Shown: one piece after another, positions 33,503 through 44,997 of the stretch | Layout of the letters: every line of letters starts with the position of its first letter | Numbering within the stretch: position 1 is the stretch's first letter | NCBI RefSeq assembly: GCF_000003195.3 | Contig: NC_012871.2 | Coordinates: forward strand, 47,067,110 to 47,131,109 | Direction of reading: 5' to 3' | DNA length: 64,000 bases | DNA from: Sorghum bicolor | Taxonomy: Eukaryota; Streptophyta; Magnoliopsida; Poales; Poaceae | Notes under the pieces: generated by a model | What the model saw: only the letters and a program-made list of their open reading frames with translations | Databases searched by the model: none | Told to the model about the DNA's origin: nothing | Program-made: the position numbers and the translations under genes

Positions 33503-34710
33503 ATGGCCGTTAGTTTCAATGTACCTGAGGTTAATCCACTTCTATCTCTTCTTTTTCTTACCGCAGTTCTTCACATTCTTGCAAGTTCATATGCTTAGTA
33601 CTTTTTCCTATTTTCTTCTGTCTTTTTTATCCCCAAACTTAGGAAACGAGCGACAAAATAGTTATCCCCACTGAACAACCTCACCTCCAATGCTTGGGTC
33701 CAATGGGTGATCTAGATCCCACTGACATAATAAACGCCGAAACCAACAAGATTCCGTTCAGGGCTGAAAATTTTTCTCTAGATCTGTGGAAAGACACCTT
33801 CCAATCATGGCCAAAACCTACTAAGGGATGGAAGGACTGGTTTTTGAGAGTTAGTGGGGCTAATGAGGTGTACTGGGGAGAGCACAAAATAGACCAGTGT
33901 ATCAGACTCTCCATTGCCAATATGAAGAAAAACGAATCGATGATGATAGGAGCCGCATACTTTTGGTCAGACACCTTCAATGCTTTCATGTTTGGTCACA
34001 GCCCGGCTTCCCCTACACTTGCTGATTTCTCATGCTCACTGGTCTAGACATCTCGACTGCCGATGATGGTAGCTTTTTTAATCAGAAACCCAAGCATAGG
34101 GTATATACCCCTAACATCGGTGGTTGGCCAGGATATATTCAGAAGTATTGGCAAACCGGATCGGTTGGCCAAAGAGAGCAGGCTATTTTCTTAAATATGT
34201 GGCGGGGCAAGTTTATCTTTTGCCGCCGATCGGTAGAGCCAACTTGTGTTTACTTATCGGCAGCCGAGCGACTAGCCAATGGTCACCGATTCCCCCTTGG
34301 CCGATACCTTCTAAGTTCCGCCTATCACTTCCTTCATCAAGTGGCCGAGAAGCTCTTGCTGGGTGAACCCATCGGTAATTTAGGAGGCCCTTGGTGGTTA
34401 ATCAACATGTGGCTCAATGCCCATATGCACAAGCGCCTACGGTGGAACTTATTTGCACAGCAGTTTCCTCAGGGCATTGCTGAGGATTACGAGTTGGCTG
34501 AAGATGAATCGGCAACTCATTCGCCCCTCAATTACGAGGAAGCTATCATAGTCCTTCCTGGAACTGATGTGAATGAGAATTAGATCGGCCGATTCTTTCA
34601 AACTCTCTACAACGGTCTTTCCCGGGATCATCGGGCTTGGATGCCTTATGCAGACGAGGAGTCCAGATTCCCTCTCCTCTTTCATCCTGCCGATGAAGCA
34701 CTTAACAAGG
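33503..34710 (+). pseudogene. Antisense accessory gene of Tat, plant-mobile-domain-like N-terminal part, broken by Athila
   Basis: Exon 1, 33503-33529, encodes MAVSFNVPE; an intron with GT/AG ends spans 33530-33642; exon 2 begins 33643. Exon 2 resembles the plant mobile domain (aminotransferase-like, PF10536-like): SWPKPTKGWKDWF, AIFLNMWRGKFIF, ERLANGHRFPLGRYLL and GPWWLINMWLNAHM. A one-base loss near 34040 shifts the frame, and a TAG stands at 34581-34583. The frame continues to LFHPADEALNKV at 34710, where the Athila LTR begins. The missing C-terminal part corresponds to the exons on the minus strand at 63602-64000 and 54661-55765 in the other copy. Domain assignment is by motif reading, without a search. 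Confidence 0.62.
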
Positions 34711-36013
34711 TGTTGACACTTGCTAACACCACTTGAATACTAGGTTGTCATCCCCAGCATAGCACTAGAGTGTACTATGGTATTTATACGCACACAGATA
34801 AATCCACAAGCGCACGGATATTGTTGTAGCTTTTACCAGGTTAAAGGTTTTATCATATCCACAGGGAAACGGGAGAACCAACTACGCTCTAACTTAACCA
34901 AGATAGATAGATAGGTGTAAATAGGAAAGATGGTAGAATTGAATAAGAACAATATTAAAAGTAAAATAATAATGGGGGAATATAGAGTAAAGCAATCTAA
35001 TATATGGGCGATAATAGGATAATAGAGAGGATAACTAGGGTTTCTCAACTTCAAAGGGGTATGTCTGTCTGTGGCGTACCATAAGTATAAAACAACACAA
35101 AGGATGCTTATACCTAAGGTCAAGGACTCCTACCAGTCCTACTAACGGGAGGGGACTATAGAGGACCATCGTAGCAGTCACCTACGTGGCCTACCACACG
35201 ATCCGGTTAACAGGGTATATCCACAAGTAATCTAGGCCTAAGCACCACACTTACACCTATACTACCACTCTCACCTATAGCGTCCTATAGATTAAAGTAC
35301 TCAAAAGAGTTATGAACCAGAACATACATGGATAGTAATTGCATAATGAAATAGAAGTAGATTACCAGAGTCATCCCATGAGCAAGCTTGATTAGAGCTT
35401 GATCATGGCGAAGTACAACTGGAGGAAGAATCGACAGACCGGCCTCTCCTCCAATCCTCCCTCGCTCTCCATCTCGCTACTATCTAGATCTACTCTAGTT
35501 TAGAGATGACAGGAGAGCTCTCATCTCCAAACCCTAGCTTTTGCTCTGTCTATGAATAATGAATAAGGATTCAGAGGTGTCTTCTCTAGGGGCCTAGGGG
35601 CCTGCTTATATAGCCCTTCCAAATGAATGTGGGCTGTCGGATCAAACTGACCTTAATCGCATGGTTTTCCTTAATCCCATAGGTCGGTGGAGCATAATCC
35701 GCGAGGCAGGGCCTAATTGGCCGAGACACCTGGGCGGGCGCCCAGTCCCTGGGCCCGCTCGGCCTCCCGCTCGTTCCCGCGGCTTCTGGACTCTTCTAGA
35801 TGATAGAAAATTGTCGCATACGTTAATATCTCTATGTAAACCTGACGTGTGGGCCTTTCCTCCATATTTCGTGATAACCCCCTACAGAAATAGACAAACA
35901 CCAAAACTCGTGGAATTCTGTCAGATAAAACCCTAAGTCTGAGTGTTGGTTGCATTTGGATCCTTTTCATTGTTTATTTGGTAATTAAATTTGATACTTA
36001 AGGACCGTCAACA
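34711..36013 (-). repeat. 3' LTR of the minus-strand Athila
   Basis: 1303 bp; ends TGTTGACAC...CCGTCAACA form an inverted repeat. It shares, in reverse, the blocks of the Athila-1 LTR: GGACCGTCAACA start, GGGCGCCC (35736-35743, second palindrome degenerate), TATATAAG (minus, 35612-35605) and the GATATCCGTGCGCTTG-type block near the end. Confidence 0.8.
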
Positions 36014-37399
36014 ACTCCCCTAAGCTTCCCTCTTGCTCGTCTATGAGCAAGGATGGACTCAAGAGTTTCTGCAGTGCTTTCATGCCTTAAAGGTACATAT
36101 GCGTTCAAACAAGATCTCATCTTTGGGTTAGGGTAAACTGTTAAGATTTAAACTTACTCATATTACCTTCCACCATGGTGCTTGTAACCGTCACTTGTGT
36201 CTTGAGCAGTTAAAAGATAGAACGGTCTAGTCAAGCGCCATGTCTCTTATTCTTGATCAGCTATAGCTCTGGAGTTTTTGCAGATTTTCAAATAAAACTC
36301 AGAGATTCCTTTGTATGACTCTCTCAAATCTCTCTTTTGTGGTATTTCTGGATCCTTACCAAGGCAGTGATGGTATATGCCTTCTCTCAAAGTATGTGGT
36401 ATTTTTGGTATGAGGCATAGTGACATTGCCTTCTCTCTCACCCTACTCTAATAAGGTTTTGATATGTGGAGCTCATAGGTGGGAGACAGCTAAAACATAC
36501 TTACAAGACATTTATTGCATAGTCAAACCATGGATCCAGAAGAACAAGTCAATAAGTCAAATCAAGATGTGCATGTGTGGCGAATGAATGGTGATAATGG
36601 TGAAAATAATGGTGAAAGTCTAATTCTACTTTTGCTATTTTGAAGGGGTACATACCTTCCTTGCACTTGAGGCTTTTGAGGGGAATGAGATGCTCTATAT
36701 TTTATTTTTCTTTTCTCTGAGGTGGGTATCTTGTGCCCCTAATTCTACTGTCGGACACTTGTCCATTTTTACCTCTCGTCTCACTTTTTCTTTTTTCAGG
36801 TTTCGGGCACTTGCCCCTTTTTATTTCCTCGTATTCATATTTTTTTTCAGAGCACTCATCCTCCTAGAATAATATAGCAAGTGGTAGTAACCAAGATAAC
36901 TCGAGCATTTATTTCACAGGGGATAACTTGGATAGGATAATGTTTTTGGCTATTCTCTCCTGGATAGGAGTAGAATAATTTTGGGTGAATCTAGAGATGG
37001 AAATGAGTGGATGTATGTGGATGCGTACTTTCGGAGTAGAAGTAGCATGTATGAGTGAACGTGCAAGTGAATCTTGATTTTAACCGCATGACAAGCTCCT
37101 AAGGGTCTACACAGCTTGACCACACTCAATGCTCACAAGCAGTAAAAAGTAAATGTATGGTTCATAGTCTAATAAGCATGTATATATGGCTGTGGTAGGA
37201 TTTTAAACTCTCATCATACAAGAACTCATCATGCAACATTTTAAAGATTTTCAAAGATAAAACTCTCTAGAATTATAGCATCTCTAAGAACAGATAAACA
37301 GCAGCTCAACCTTCCCATATCGTATCCGTTAGTGACTTAGACTTTAGATCAAGTACTCTTCCCACAAGTTTAGGTTTAGAGCAAATCTTAATTCGTAAC
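36014..37399 (-). other. 3' UTR of the minus-strand Athila
   Basis: No supported ORF. It holds in reverse the polypurine tract (GCTTAGGGGAGT, 36025-36014), the hairpin CTTGCTC/GAGCAAG at 36032-36051 and, near 36745-36775, the motif TCGGACACTTGTCCATT that matches the 3' UTR motif of the other two Athila copies. Confidence 0.65.
36032..36051 (-). other. Hairpin upstream of polypurine tract, minus-strand Athila
   Basis: Arms CTTGCTC (36032-36038) and GAGCAAG (36045-36051) around a six-base loop that reads ATAGAC on the minus strand. It is equivalent to the hairpins at 7989 and 46959. Confidence 0.6.
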
Positions 37400-38106
37400 T
37401 GTTGACACCAATTTTTGGACACGTGCACGAGGAACCAGTAGGGTATAGATCGGCAGGAGGAGCAACGGTAACTAGACTGTAGAAGAGTTGCCGATGAGGA
37501 AGGTTGCCGATGAAGGGACGATTGAGTATGGCTAAGTCCAGGAGTGGTGGCGCGTTCCTAACCGATGACCAGTATCAACGTTTGCCGATGGCGATAGCAG
37601 GAAAATTGCCGATGGCTCCGCGGGAGTTGCCGATTGACCCGTGGCGGTGTCCTGGTCGGTTACAAGGGGATAGTTTTGAGTTTTCCTTTGTTATTTAAAT
37701 TCGTTTTGTGTACGAAATCTGTTTAAATTGGAATTCGAGTCCTAGTCGTGTCTGATTGTAGCTCTTTGAGCAGGGTATAAATGTAGACCCTAGGACCTTG
37801 TAATAAAACATCTATCAATCAATCAAACACAAGTTTTTACTCATATTCTAGCACCTACTTTTCGACGACTTCATCATATTTTCCTTTTATTACGAGTTCT
37901 TAGGAGTTCGTCGACTTAAGCTCGGCGTATTCTCGAGTTCCGCGTGAATACCTCTTGGCCGTGACATCCAGGCGCATCACTGTTGTCGGGACCAAATTAT
38001 TCAAGTTATCACCTTTGCCGATAGTAAGGTCAAATCGACTGGCACGCCTTAACGTTTAAATCGGGTATTAGCCCTTTGTGTTTGCAGATCAGCTTTTGCA
38101 TCAACA
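37400..38106 (+). repeat. 5' LTR of the plus-strand Tat copy
   Basis: 707 bp from TGTTGACACC to TGCATCAACA, with terminal inverted repeat TGTTGA/TCAACA, followed eight bases later by the primer site. Related in reverse to 32139-32916. Confidence 0.82.
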
Positions 38107-38113
38107 CATCTTT

Positions 38114-38132
38114 TGGCACGCCCAGTGGGACC
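38114..38132 (+). other. Primer binding site of the Tat element
   Basis: TGGCACGCCCAGTGGGACC, beginning with TGG and placed as expected. It does not match tRNA-Asp or initiator Met; it partly resembles the complement of a tRNA-Lys or -Arg type 3' end. Primer identity uncertain. Confidence 0.55.
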
Positions 38133-38154
38133 ACTATTCAAGATCAAGATCAAC

Positions 38155-38843
38155 ATGTCGACTACCGAGTTTGACTTGGAGAATGTCATCCCCGTGACGG
38201 AAGCCAATCTCAAGGATGAGCAGAAGCAAGCCATTGCAAAAGCCATGGAGGACTACAAGCAGCAATATTTGAAGTCTTTTAGCATCAATAGGAGTGGCGA
38301 GGTGATCTAGAAAGAAGCATTGCTGGCACCTCGGCAGGTTACCTTTGACGCTAATCCTGGTAAACTTCAAGACAGGGTTGATGGTGCTGTTAACCGTGCC
38401 TTGATCAATCAAGCTGGTGTGCTGTCCAACATGGTTTTCAATGCCGTGGTTAGAACTTTCAAAGAAGGACAATTGCCACCAAATTATGTGAGCCCTTCTT
38501 ATCATCAGCCAGGATCACCGGTGGTCACAGCTCCATCGGCTGCAGCGGCCGCTGCGGGCATAGAAACCACTGTTCCTCCAAGTACGCTAGGAGTCACTAA
38601 CGCGCAATCTACGCCGATGACGACCAATCCATCGACTTCAGATGGGCAGATCAAGCTTGCTACAGATCTATTGGCATCGGCAATGTCGGGATCGGTCCCT
38701 CCTCCTAACTGGTGGGGTTATGGTATGCCTCCAGAGTTGACATTGAAGACACCTAGCATATCTCAGACGGCTGATGTGAGAGGCAAGGCTCCTATGGCAT
38801 CGGCACCTCCAAATATGCCGATGAATCAGAGTCCCCAGTATAC
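38155..38843 (+). pseudogene. gag: Tat gag, N-terminal part
   Basis: ATG 38155 (MSTTEFDLENVIPVTEANLK) follows the primer site. The first 51 codons are open, then TAG at 38308-38310; the same frame continues to the Athila-2 insertion at 38844. It is Ala/Pro/Ser-rich with short GCATCGGC-type codon strings. The remaining gag is at 48239 onward in the matching frame. Confidence 0.75.
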
Positions 38844-39113
38844 TGTTGACGGTTCTTAAGTATCAATTTTAATTATCAAATAAACAAGAGAAAGGACCAA
38901 TATGCAATCAACACCTAGAATTAGGGTTTGATCTGACAGAATTCCACGAGTTTTGTTGTTTATCTGTTTCTGCAGGGGGTTATCAGGAAATAAGGAAGAA
39001 AGGCGCACATGTCGGGATTACATAGAGATATCAACGCACCGCGTAATTTTGCATCATCTAGAAGACTCCAGAAGCCACGAGACCGAAGCGGAGGCAAAAC
39101 TGGGCCAGGCCCA

Positions 39114-39142
39114 GGGCGCCCGCCCTGGTAGCCTGGGCGCCC
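39114..39142 (+). promoter_or_regulatory. Paired GGGCGCCC palindromes in Athila-2 U3
   Basis: Octamers at 39114 and 39135, again 21 bp start to start, each followed by GCCC, about 130-150 bp upstream of TATATAAG. The second LTR has them at 47270 and 47291. Confidence 0.6.
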
Positions 39143-39262
39143 GCCCCCCTCTGGAGCCAGATCAGGACTCTCTTCGCTCGGGATATTCCACCGACCTATT
39201 GGATCAAGAAAAACATAGTACCACCTCGCCTATCGACCCAAAAACGCATAGAAGGGTATGAC

Positions 39263-39270
39263 TATATAAG
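39263..39270 (+). promoter_or_regulatory. Athila-2 LTR TATA box
   Basis: TATATAAG in the U3 of the 5' LTR, downstream of the palindrome pair; best candidate core promoter. Confidence 0.6.
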
Positions 39271-40085
39271 CAAGGCCCCCCTGGCCCCTGGAGAAGACAT
39301 GAAGAAATTATCATAGAGACTGAGGGGTGCCCTCGAAGGAAAACCTCTTCTCTAATTAATATTTCTTTTTAGGCTTAGCAACCAATGTAAGGTAGAAATA
39401 GATCTTCTAGTTTCTACTAGATTGAGAGAGATAGAGTGGAGGTGAAGAGTGGAGGAAGCCCGGCCTGTCGGTGTCTACTCCAAGCTTGTACCTGCGGGAT
39501 CAAGTTCTCCTAACCCGAAGCTTGCTCCTAGGATTCTTCAGTAATTCGACTTCTAAATTCTAGTAAGTTCTTGTTTTATTGTTCTTATGGTTTATGAGTT
39601 TACTTTAATCTCTTCGCGTAGAATTTAGAGTAATCATTGCTGGCGTAAACATGGTGTTTAGGCTGGGGTACTCATAGATATTCCCTGACTAGCTGGACCG
39701 TGGTAGTAGTGAGGAACGTGACAATTCCGAGCTACCTTTGTAGATCACATCTCGTTAGCAGGAAGGATAGGGTTATAGGTGCGGGTTGAACATCCTTTGT
39801 GGTGTCTAGATTCCGTTAGCCTCCCCATTAGAACAGTAGATCATCCTTACCAAGGTTAGAAGGAGACCACGGTTGCAGTCTTCTCTATTTATCACTCACA
39901 TCGAAAGACATTCTTTGTGCCTAAAGGTTAGTAGTAATAGACCGGTTAGTCAGATGCACTCTTTCTCCTAGTGGTAAAAAAATAAATACGATACTCTGGA
40001 TAATTTCCCGGGTGAAGTGCTCACCGATATCCGTGCGCTTGCGGATCAATTCCTTATTGCGTTCCCAAATATCAACAAGCATTTC

Positions 40086-40103
40086 TAGCGCCGTTGCCGG
40101 GGA
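40086..40103 (+). other. Primer binding site, tRNA-Asp with one mismatch
   Basis: TAGCGCCGTTGCCGGGGA, eight bases after the LTR end. It differs from the Athila-1 site only by A for G at position 2, directly opposite the CCA end of the tRNA. Confidence 0.8.
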
Positions 40104-40325
40104 GAAAGACGGTTGCTGAGATAACCTGAGTCTTGCTATTAGCTTGTATCTATACTTTTATCTTTTATATCCTTTATTTATTTTTCTTTATTCTTACCTT
40201 ATGGAAACCAAAATTCTAAATCGATCCATGAGTCTGCAATCCCTTTAGCAACTGACCTTTTACCATGGGAATCATCACAGCCTATCCAAACATCCCAGTA
40301 TAAGTTAAGTTCTAGGTTGATTGCC

Positions 40326-43300
40326 ATGATTCAAAACCTATCTTTTTGGGGAAAGGAAGACGAAAACCCTTACCTTCATATTAGAGATTTTGAGCAAACA
40401 TGTGATTGTCTTCGCATTGAAGGCATTTCTGATAAGACTTTACGTTGGAAGCTTTTTCCTTTTTCTCTAAGGGGAGAAGCTAGACAATGGTACAGTCAGA
40501 AGGTAAGTCAACAACAAGGTGAATGGGGAGTTTTACGAGCCAACTTTTGTCTAGATTTCTATTCCCTTGACCGTATAGCCGACCTTAGACTCGAAGTCCT
40601 ATCTTTTAAACAAAAAGATAATGAAACTTTGGGAAAATCCTGGAAACGTTTTTCTGATCTTTTAGAATCTGGTCCAAACCTTAATCTTGAAGACCCTGTT
40701 CTTTTATTTCACTTTTTTCGAGGTCTTCAGAAAAATCACAAACAAATGCTTCACACAATGTCTAGAGGTTCTTTCTTTCGCATCCCTGCTGATGAAGCTA
40801 GAGTGATCCTAGATAGAATCCTAGAAGCTGAGATGGATAATACCCTTCATGATGAAACCTACGAAGCCGAAGTAGACACTCTGCCAAATTCTTCATCTAC
40901 TTTAGCTATCCCAAGTTCTGAGCCACAAGAGGAAGAAATTCCACTACCGGACTTCATGCTGGATATAGAATCCGATCTTTTTGCCGATTTTGGAAATATT
41001 TCAAACTACCATTCTATTGACAAACCCCAAAACGGCCAGTTTAGCATTTATTTACCAAGTGAATATCAATTGAGAGAGCTTATCTCAGTCATGAGTAGCG
41101 AATGGTTGGAGGAATCAGAGCTTTCCTCTGATGTGATCTGTTTGGACACACCCTCTATAACTATACGCTGTGCTTATAATTCTGATCGATTTAATGCTCT
41201 TTATAATCCTGTTGTGGGGATCAACATTATGTCCGAATCTTTTGCACTTAATCTATTTAAAAATCTTGTCTTAACCCCCACAACAAAGGTCATAAAGGAA
41301 TCTTCGGGACGATTGGTCCCCAGTCTTGGAATTATTAATGTCCTACCTCTTACGGTAAAAGGCTCCATGGTTCATTTGAACTTCTATATCTTTGATACAT
41401 GGGACTTCGACCTGTTGATAGGACAACCTTTTAGAAGACTCCTTTATGAAGGTCATACTGGAAAGCTACACATTTCTTTTGGAAAAACTTTTAAATTCCC
41501 AATAATAATTTCACACTCCTTAAACAATAAGGCCGAGTCATATCTTTTGCCTGATCCTATGGAGGAAGTAAAGGCTGCATCTCTAGAGCTTTTAGATGAA
41601 CCAGACTTAGAAGACGAAACTCCTTTCTTCACTGCAGAAGAAGACGAACCTTCTGAGCCTGAACCCTTAGATGAGTTTGCGGAAACACCTAGACCTCCCA
41701 TAGAGCTTAAAACTTTACCACCCGGTCTTACCTATGCTTTCCTAAACAATAATCCAGAGTTCCCTGTGATCATTAGCGATAAACTCACTCAGGATCAAAC
41801 TCTGCGATTAATGACCATTCTTGAGAAACATCACTCGGTTTTTGGCTATTCACTTCAAGATCTTACAGGAATCAGTCCTATGATTTGTACCCATCGTATT
41901 CCAACAGATCCTTCTGTTACACCCTCTCGAGAACCCCAACGTAGACTTAATAATATTATGAGAGAGGTAGTTAAAAAGGAAGTTATAAAGTTGCTGCATG
42001 CAGGGATTATATATCCTGTGCCGCACAGTGAGTGGGTGAGCCCAGTACAAGTTGTGCCTAAAAAGGGAGGCATGACTGTTATTATGAATGAAAAGAACGA
42101 ACTAATTCCGCAACGCACCGTCACAGGATGGCGGATGTGCATAGACTATAGAAAACTAAACAAAGCCACGAGAAAGGATCACTTTCCTTTACCTTTTATA
42201 GATGAGATGCTAGAGCTGTTAGTAAACCATTCGTTCTTCTATTTTTTAGATGGATATTCAGGGTATCATCAAATCCCGATCCATCCCGATGATCAAAGCA
42301 AAACCACTTTTACATGCCCATATGGAACTTATGCTTATCGTAGAATGTCTTTTGGGTTATGTAATGCACCAGCTTCTTTTCAAAGATGCATGATGTCTAT
42401 ATTTTCTGATATGATTGAAGAGATTATGGAAGTTTTCATGGATGATTTCTCTGTTTATGGAAAAACTTTTGATAGTTGTCTTGAAAACTTAGACAAGGTT
42501 TTGCAAAGATGTGAAGAAAAGCACTTAATCCTTAATTGGGAAAAATGTCATTTTATGGTTAGAGAAGGAATAGTGCTAGGACACTTAGTGTGTGAAAGAG
42601 GTATTGAGGTAGACAAAGCTAAAATTGAAGTAATTGAACAACTACCTCCACCTGTGAATATAAAAGGAATTCGAAGCTTTCTTGGCCATGCTGGTTTTTA
42701 TCGTAGATTCATAAAAGATTTTTCATTTATTGCTAGACCACTTACTCTTTTGCTAGCCAAGGATGTTCCTTTCGAATTTGATGATGCATGTTTAACATCT
42801 TTCAATTTATTAAAGAAAGCACTCATCTCTGCACCAATCATTCAACCCCCTGATTGGTCGTTGCCTTTTGAAATTATGTGTGATGCTAGTGATTATGCTG
42901 CGGGGGCAGTATTGGGACAAACTAAAGATAAGAAGCATCATGCAATTGCTTATGCCAGTAAAACTTTGACAGGAGCTCAACTTAATTATGCAACCACTGA
43001 AAAAGAGCTTCTGGCTGTTGTCTTTGCCATTGATAAATTTAGATCTTATTTAGTTGGAGCTAAAATAATTGTTTACACTGATCATGCTGCATTAAAATAT
43101 TTGCTCACTAAAAAAGATGCTAAACCTCGCCTAATTAGATGGATTTTATTACTCCAAGAATTTGACTTAGAAATAAAAGATAAAAAGGGAGTAGAAAATT
43201 CTGTTGCTGATCACTTGTCTAGAATGTATTTTAAGAGTCCACAGGAAACCCCCATCAATGATTCACTCCAAGACGATATGCTCTACGGGATTAATAGGTC

Positions 43301-44594
43301 TGACCCCTGGTATGCAGATATTGTTAATTTTATGGTTTCAGGGTATGTACCACCAGGAGCAAACAAGAAGAAGCTTATTCAAGAAAGTCGTTCACATATA
43401 TGGGATGAGCCATACCTCTTCCGAGTATGCTCTGACGGCTTACTCAGGAGATGTGTGACCACTGAGGAAGGATGGAAGATCATCGACAGATGTCATTCGT
43501 CACCATATGGAGGTCACTATGGAGCATTCTGTACACATTCAAAGATCTGGCAGTGTGGATTCTATTGGCCTACAATGTATGAAGACACGAAGCAATATAT
43601 CAGAAGATGTGGGCCATGTCAAAGATACGGAAACATAAATACAAGGGATGCAATGCCACTCACCAACAACCTTCAGATTGAGCTCTTTGATGTTTGGGGA
43701 ATAGACTACATGGGTCCATTTCCTCCATCAAAGAAGTGCGAGTATATCTTGGTGGCGGTTGACTATGTCTCCAAGTGGGTAGAAGCATTACCTTGCAAGC
43801 ATGCCGACAACGTCAGTTCAAAGAGGATGTTTGAAGAAATTATATTTCCAAGATTTGGAGTCCCCAGAGTAGTGATAAGTGATGGAGGAGCACACTTCAT
43901 CGACAAACGCTTCAAGCAATATCTATCAAGACATGGAATCCGTCACAACGTCGCTACCCCTTATCATCCTCAGACAAGTGGCCAAGCAGAGACTTCCAAC
44001 AAACAAATCAAAAATATTCTTCAGAAGACAGTAAATGAAATGGGAACGGCATGGAAAGACAAGTTACCCGATGCACTCTGGGCATACCGGACAGCATACA
44101 AGACCCCAATCGGAATGTCTCCATACCGATTGGTGTACGGGAAGACTTGCCATCTACCTGTTGAACTAGAGTTCAAAGCACACTGGGCCATAAAGAGATG
44201 GAATATGGACCTAGATGCTGCTGGAGATTATAGAAGAATGCAACTATCAGAATTGGAAGAATGGCGAGAGAAGGCATATCACAATTCAAAGATCTACAAA
44301 GAAAGAGTCAAGAGGTGGCATGACAAGAGAATCAAGAAGAAGGAGTTCACACCCGGAGATAAGGTATTACTTTTTAATTCCAGGGTAAAGCTTTTCGGGC
44401 ATGGAAAACTCCGGAGCAAATGGGAAGGACCATTCAAGGTAATCAATTCATCATCCCACGGAGCTATCACACTTCAAAACAGCGAAGGTACGTTATTCAA
44501 GGTAAATGGTCAACGTCTTAAATTATTTTTAGAGCCCAATGAGGAATTTGAAGAAATAGACGTAGTCCATTTTTACCTTCCCATGGAGAATTAG
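40326..44594 (+). CDS. gag-pol: Athila-2 gag-pol polyprotein, uninterrupted
   Basis: 1422 codons from ATG 40326 to TAG 44592. Order by residue: gag (about 1-170, [14 protein letters not shown]), acidic linker, protease-like region (about 275-375) with Asn-Pro-Val-Val-Gly (AAT at 41205-41207) where Asp-Ser/Thr-Gly is expected, RT (FMDDF near 703), RNase H ([12 protein letters not shown] near 852), integrase HHCC finger (about 1058-1100), catalytic Asp in GIDYMGP, Asp in ISDGGAHF, Glu in QAETSNK, and a basic C-terminus. No CCHC knuckle is seen. The frame is open upstream of 40326 without an ATG, while an ATG at 40201 lies one base out of frame, so the true N-terminus may be shifted by an indel. 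The other pol copies in the window are broken; this one could be functional if the odd protease is. Confidence 0.9.
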   Translation: MIQNLSFWGKEDENPYLHIRDFEQTCDCLRIEGISDKTLRWKLFPFSLRGEARQWYSQKVSQQQGEWGVLRANFCLDFYSLDRIADLRLEVLSFKQKDNETLGKSWKRFSDLLESGPNLNLEDPVLLFHFFRGLQKNHKQMLHTMSRGSFFRIPADEARVILDRILEAEMDNTLHDETYEAEVDTLPNSSSTLAIPSSEPQEEEIPLPDFMLDIESDLFADFGNISNYHSIDKPQNGQFSIYLPSEYQLRELISVMSSEWLEESELSSDVICLDTPSITIRCAYNSDRFNALYNPVVGINIMSESFALNLFKNLVLTPTTKVIKESSGRLVPSLGIINVLPLTVKGSMVHLNFYIFDTWDFDLLIGQPFRRLLYEGHTGKLHISFGKTFKFPIIISHSLNNKAESYLLPDPMEEVKAASLELLDEPDLEDETPFFTAEEDEPSEPEPLDEFAETPRPPIELKTLPPGLTYAFLNNNPEFPVIISDKLTQDQTLRLMTILEKHHSVFGYSLQDLTGISPMICTHRIPTDPSVTPSREPQRRLNNIMREVVKKEVIKLLHAGIIYPVPHSEWVSPVQVVPKKGGMTVIMNEKNELIPQRTVTGWRMCIDYRKLNKATRKDHFPLPFIDEMLELLVNHSFFYFLDGYSGYHQIPIHPDDQSKTTFTCPYGTYAYRRMSFGLCNAPASFQRCMMSIFSDMIEEIMEVFMDDFSVYGKTFDSCLENLDKVLQRCEEKHLILNWEKCHFMVREGIVLGHLVCERGIEVDKAKIEVIEQLPPPVNIKGIRSFLGHAGFYRRFIKDFSFIARPLTLLLAKDVPFEFDDACLTSFNLLKKALISAPIIQPPDWSLPFEIMCDASDYAAGAVLGQTKDKKHHAIAYASKTLTGAQLNYATTEKELLAVVFAIDKFRSYLVGAKIIVYTDHAALKYLLTKKDAKPRLIRWILLLQEFDLEIKDKKGVENSVADHLSRMYFKSPQETPINDSLQDDMLYGINRSDPWYADIVNFMVSGYVPPGANKKKLIQESRSHIWDEPYLFRVCSDGLLRRCVTTEEGWKIIDRCHSSPYGGHYGAFCTHSKIWQCGFYWPTMYEDTKQYIRRCGPCQRYGNINTRDAMPLTNNLQIELFDVWGIDYMGPFPPSKKCEYILVAVDYVSKWVEALPCKHADNVSSKRMFEEIIFPRFGVPRVVISDGGAHFIDKRFKQYLSRHGIRHNVATPYHPQTSGQAETSNKQIKNILQKTVNEMGTAWKDKLPDALWAYRTAYKTPIGMSPYRLVYGKTCHLPVELEFKAHWAIKRWNMDLDAAGDYRRMQLSELEEWREKAYHNSKIYKERVKRWHDKRIKKKEFTPGDKVLLFNSRVKLFGHGKLRSKWEGPFKVINSSSHGAITLQNSEGTLFKVNGQRLKLFLEPNEEFEEIDVVHFYLPMEN

Positions 44595-44639
44595 AGCCCG
44601 ACACTTTTGGTCTGATGGTTTTGGGTCATATATATATAT

Positions 44640-44886
44640 TTCTAAATAATTTCGCATCTAGAACCGCGTTCGGAAAAGTGGCCCACAGAGGGGCCAGAGA
44701 GAGGGCGGGCGCCCAGGTCAAGTGGGCGGGCGCCCAGCCCCTGTTCCCTCTCGGTCCCGACTTTCTCTGTTATGGAAAATGCACTTAGGGTGATCCGAAT
44801 AATCCCTCGGATGGAAAGTTTTGCATGCACATCGACGGGAGCAACCCGAACAACCCATAGAGGCACCCTTTTGACCCCTATATAAA
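44640..44886 (+). promoter_or_regulatory. Accessory-ORF promoter: inverted LTR-like module plus TATA box
   Basis: GGGCGCCC octamers at 44707-44714 and 44728-44735, 21 bp apart as in the LTRs, but the surrounding sequence matches the LTR module in reverse complement (GGGCGGGCGCCC instead of GGGCGCCCGCCC; CTCTCGGTCCCG instead of CGGGACCGA...). TATATAAA follows at 44879-44886, and the ATG at 44998. It looks like an internal promoter built from an inverted U3 segment. Confidence 0.62.
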
Positions 44887-44997
44887 CAGACCCCTGACCT
44901 CAGTTTTCAAACACCAAGCCACCAAGCTTTCTCTCCTTCAATTAGAGCTTGATTAGCTCTCCTTCAATTAAAATTTTATTAGTTCCTTGCTACTCCA

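Larger units (their letters stand above)
32139..34710 (-). mobile_element. ATCGGC-rich Tat element, minus copy, 3' part
   Basis: Minus-strand 3' LTR (32916-32139), polypurine tract and 1.8 kb of internal sequence that carries the start of an antisense gene on the plus strand. It is cut at 34711 by the minus-strand Athila. It belongs to the same family as the plus copy from 37400: LTR ends TGTTGACACC and GCATCAACA, dense ATCGGC/GCCGAT. Inserted in copia integrase; GATCC at 32134-32138 is the expected target copy. Confidence 0.75.
34711..37399 (-). mobile_element. Athila-lineage element, minus strand, 3' LTR and 3' UTR only
   Basis: The 3' LTR (36013-34711) and adjoining 3' UTR (36014-37399) of a minus-strand Athila. 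Left target copy CAAGG at 34706-34710. At 37400 it is interrupted by the plus-strand Tat LTR (expected target copy GTAAC, 37395-37399), so its pol should lie beyond that element. Confidence 0.75.
38844..40077 (+). repeat. Athila-2 5' LTR
   Basis: TGTTGACGG...ATCAACA. Palindromes GGGCGCCC at 39114-39121 and 39135-39142; TATATAAG at 39263-39270. Confidence 0.94.
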
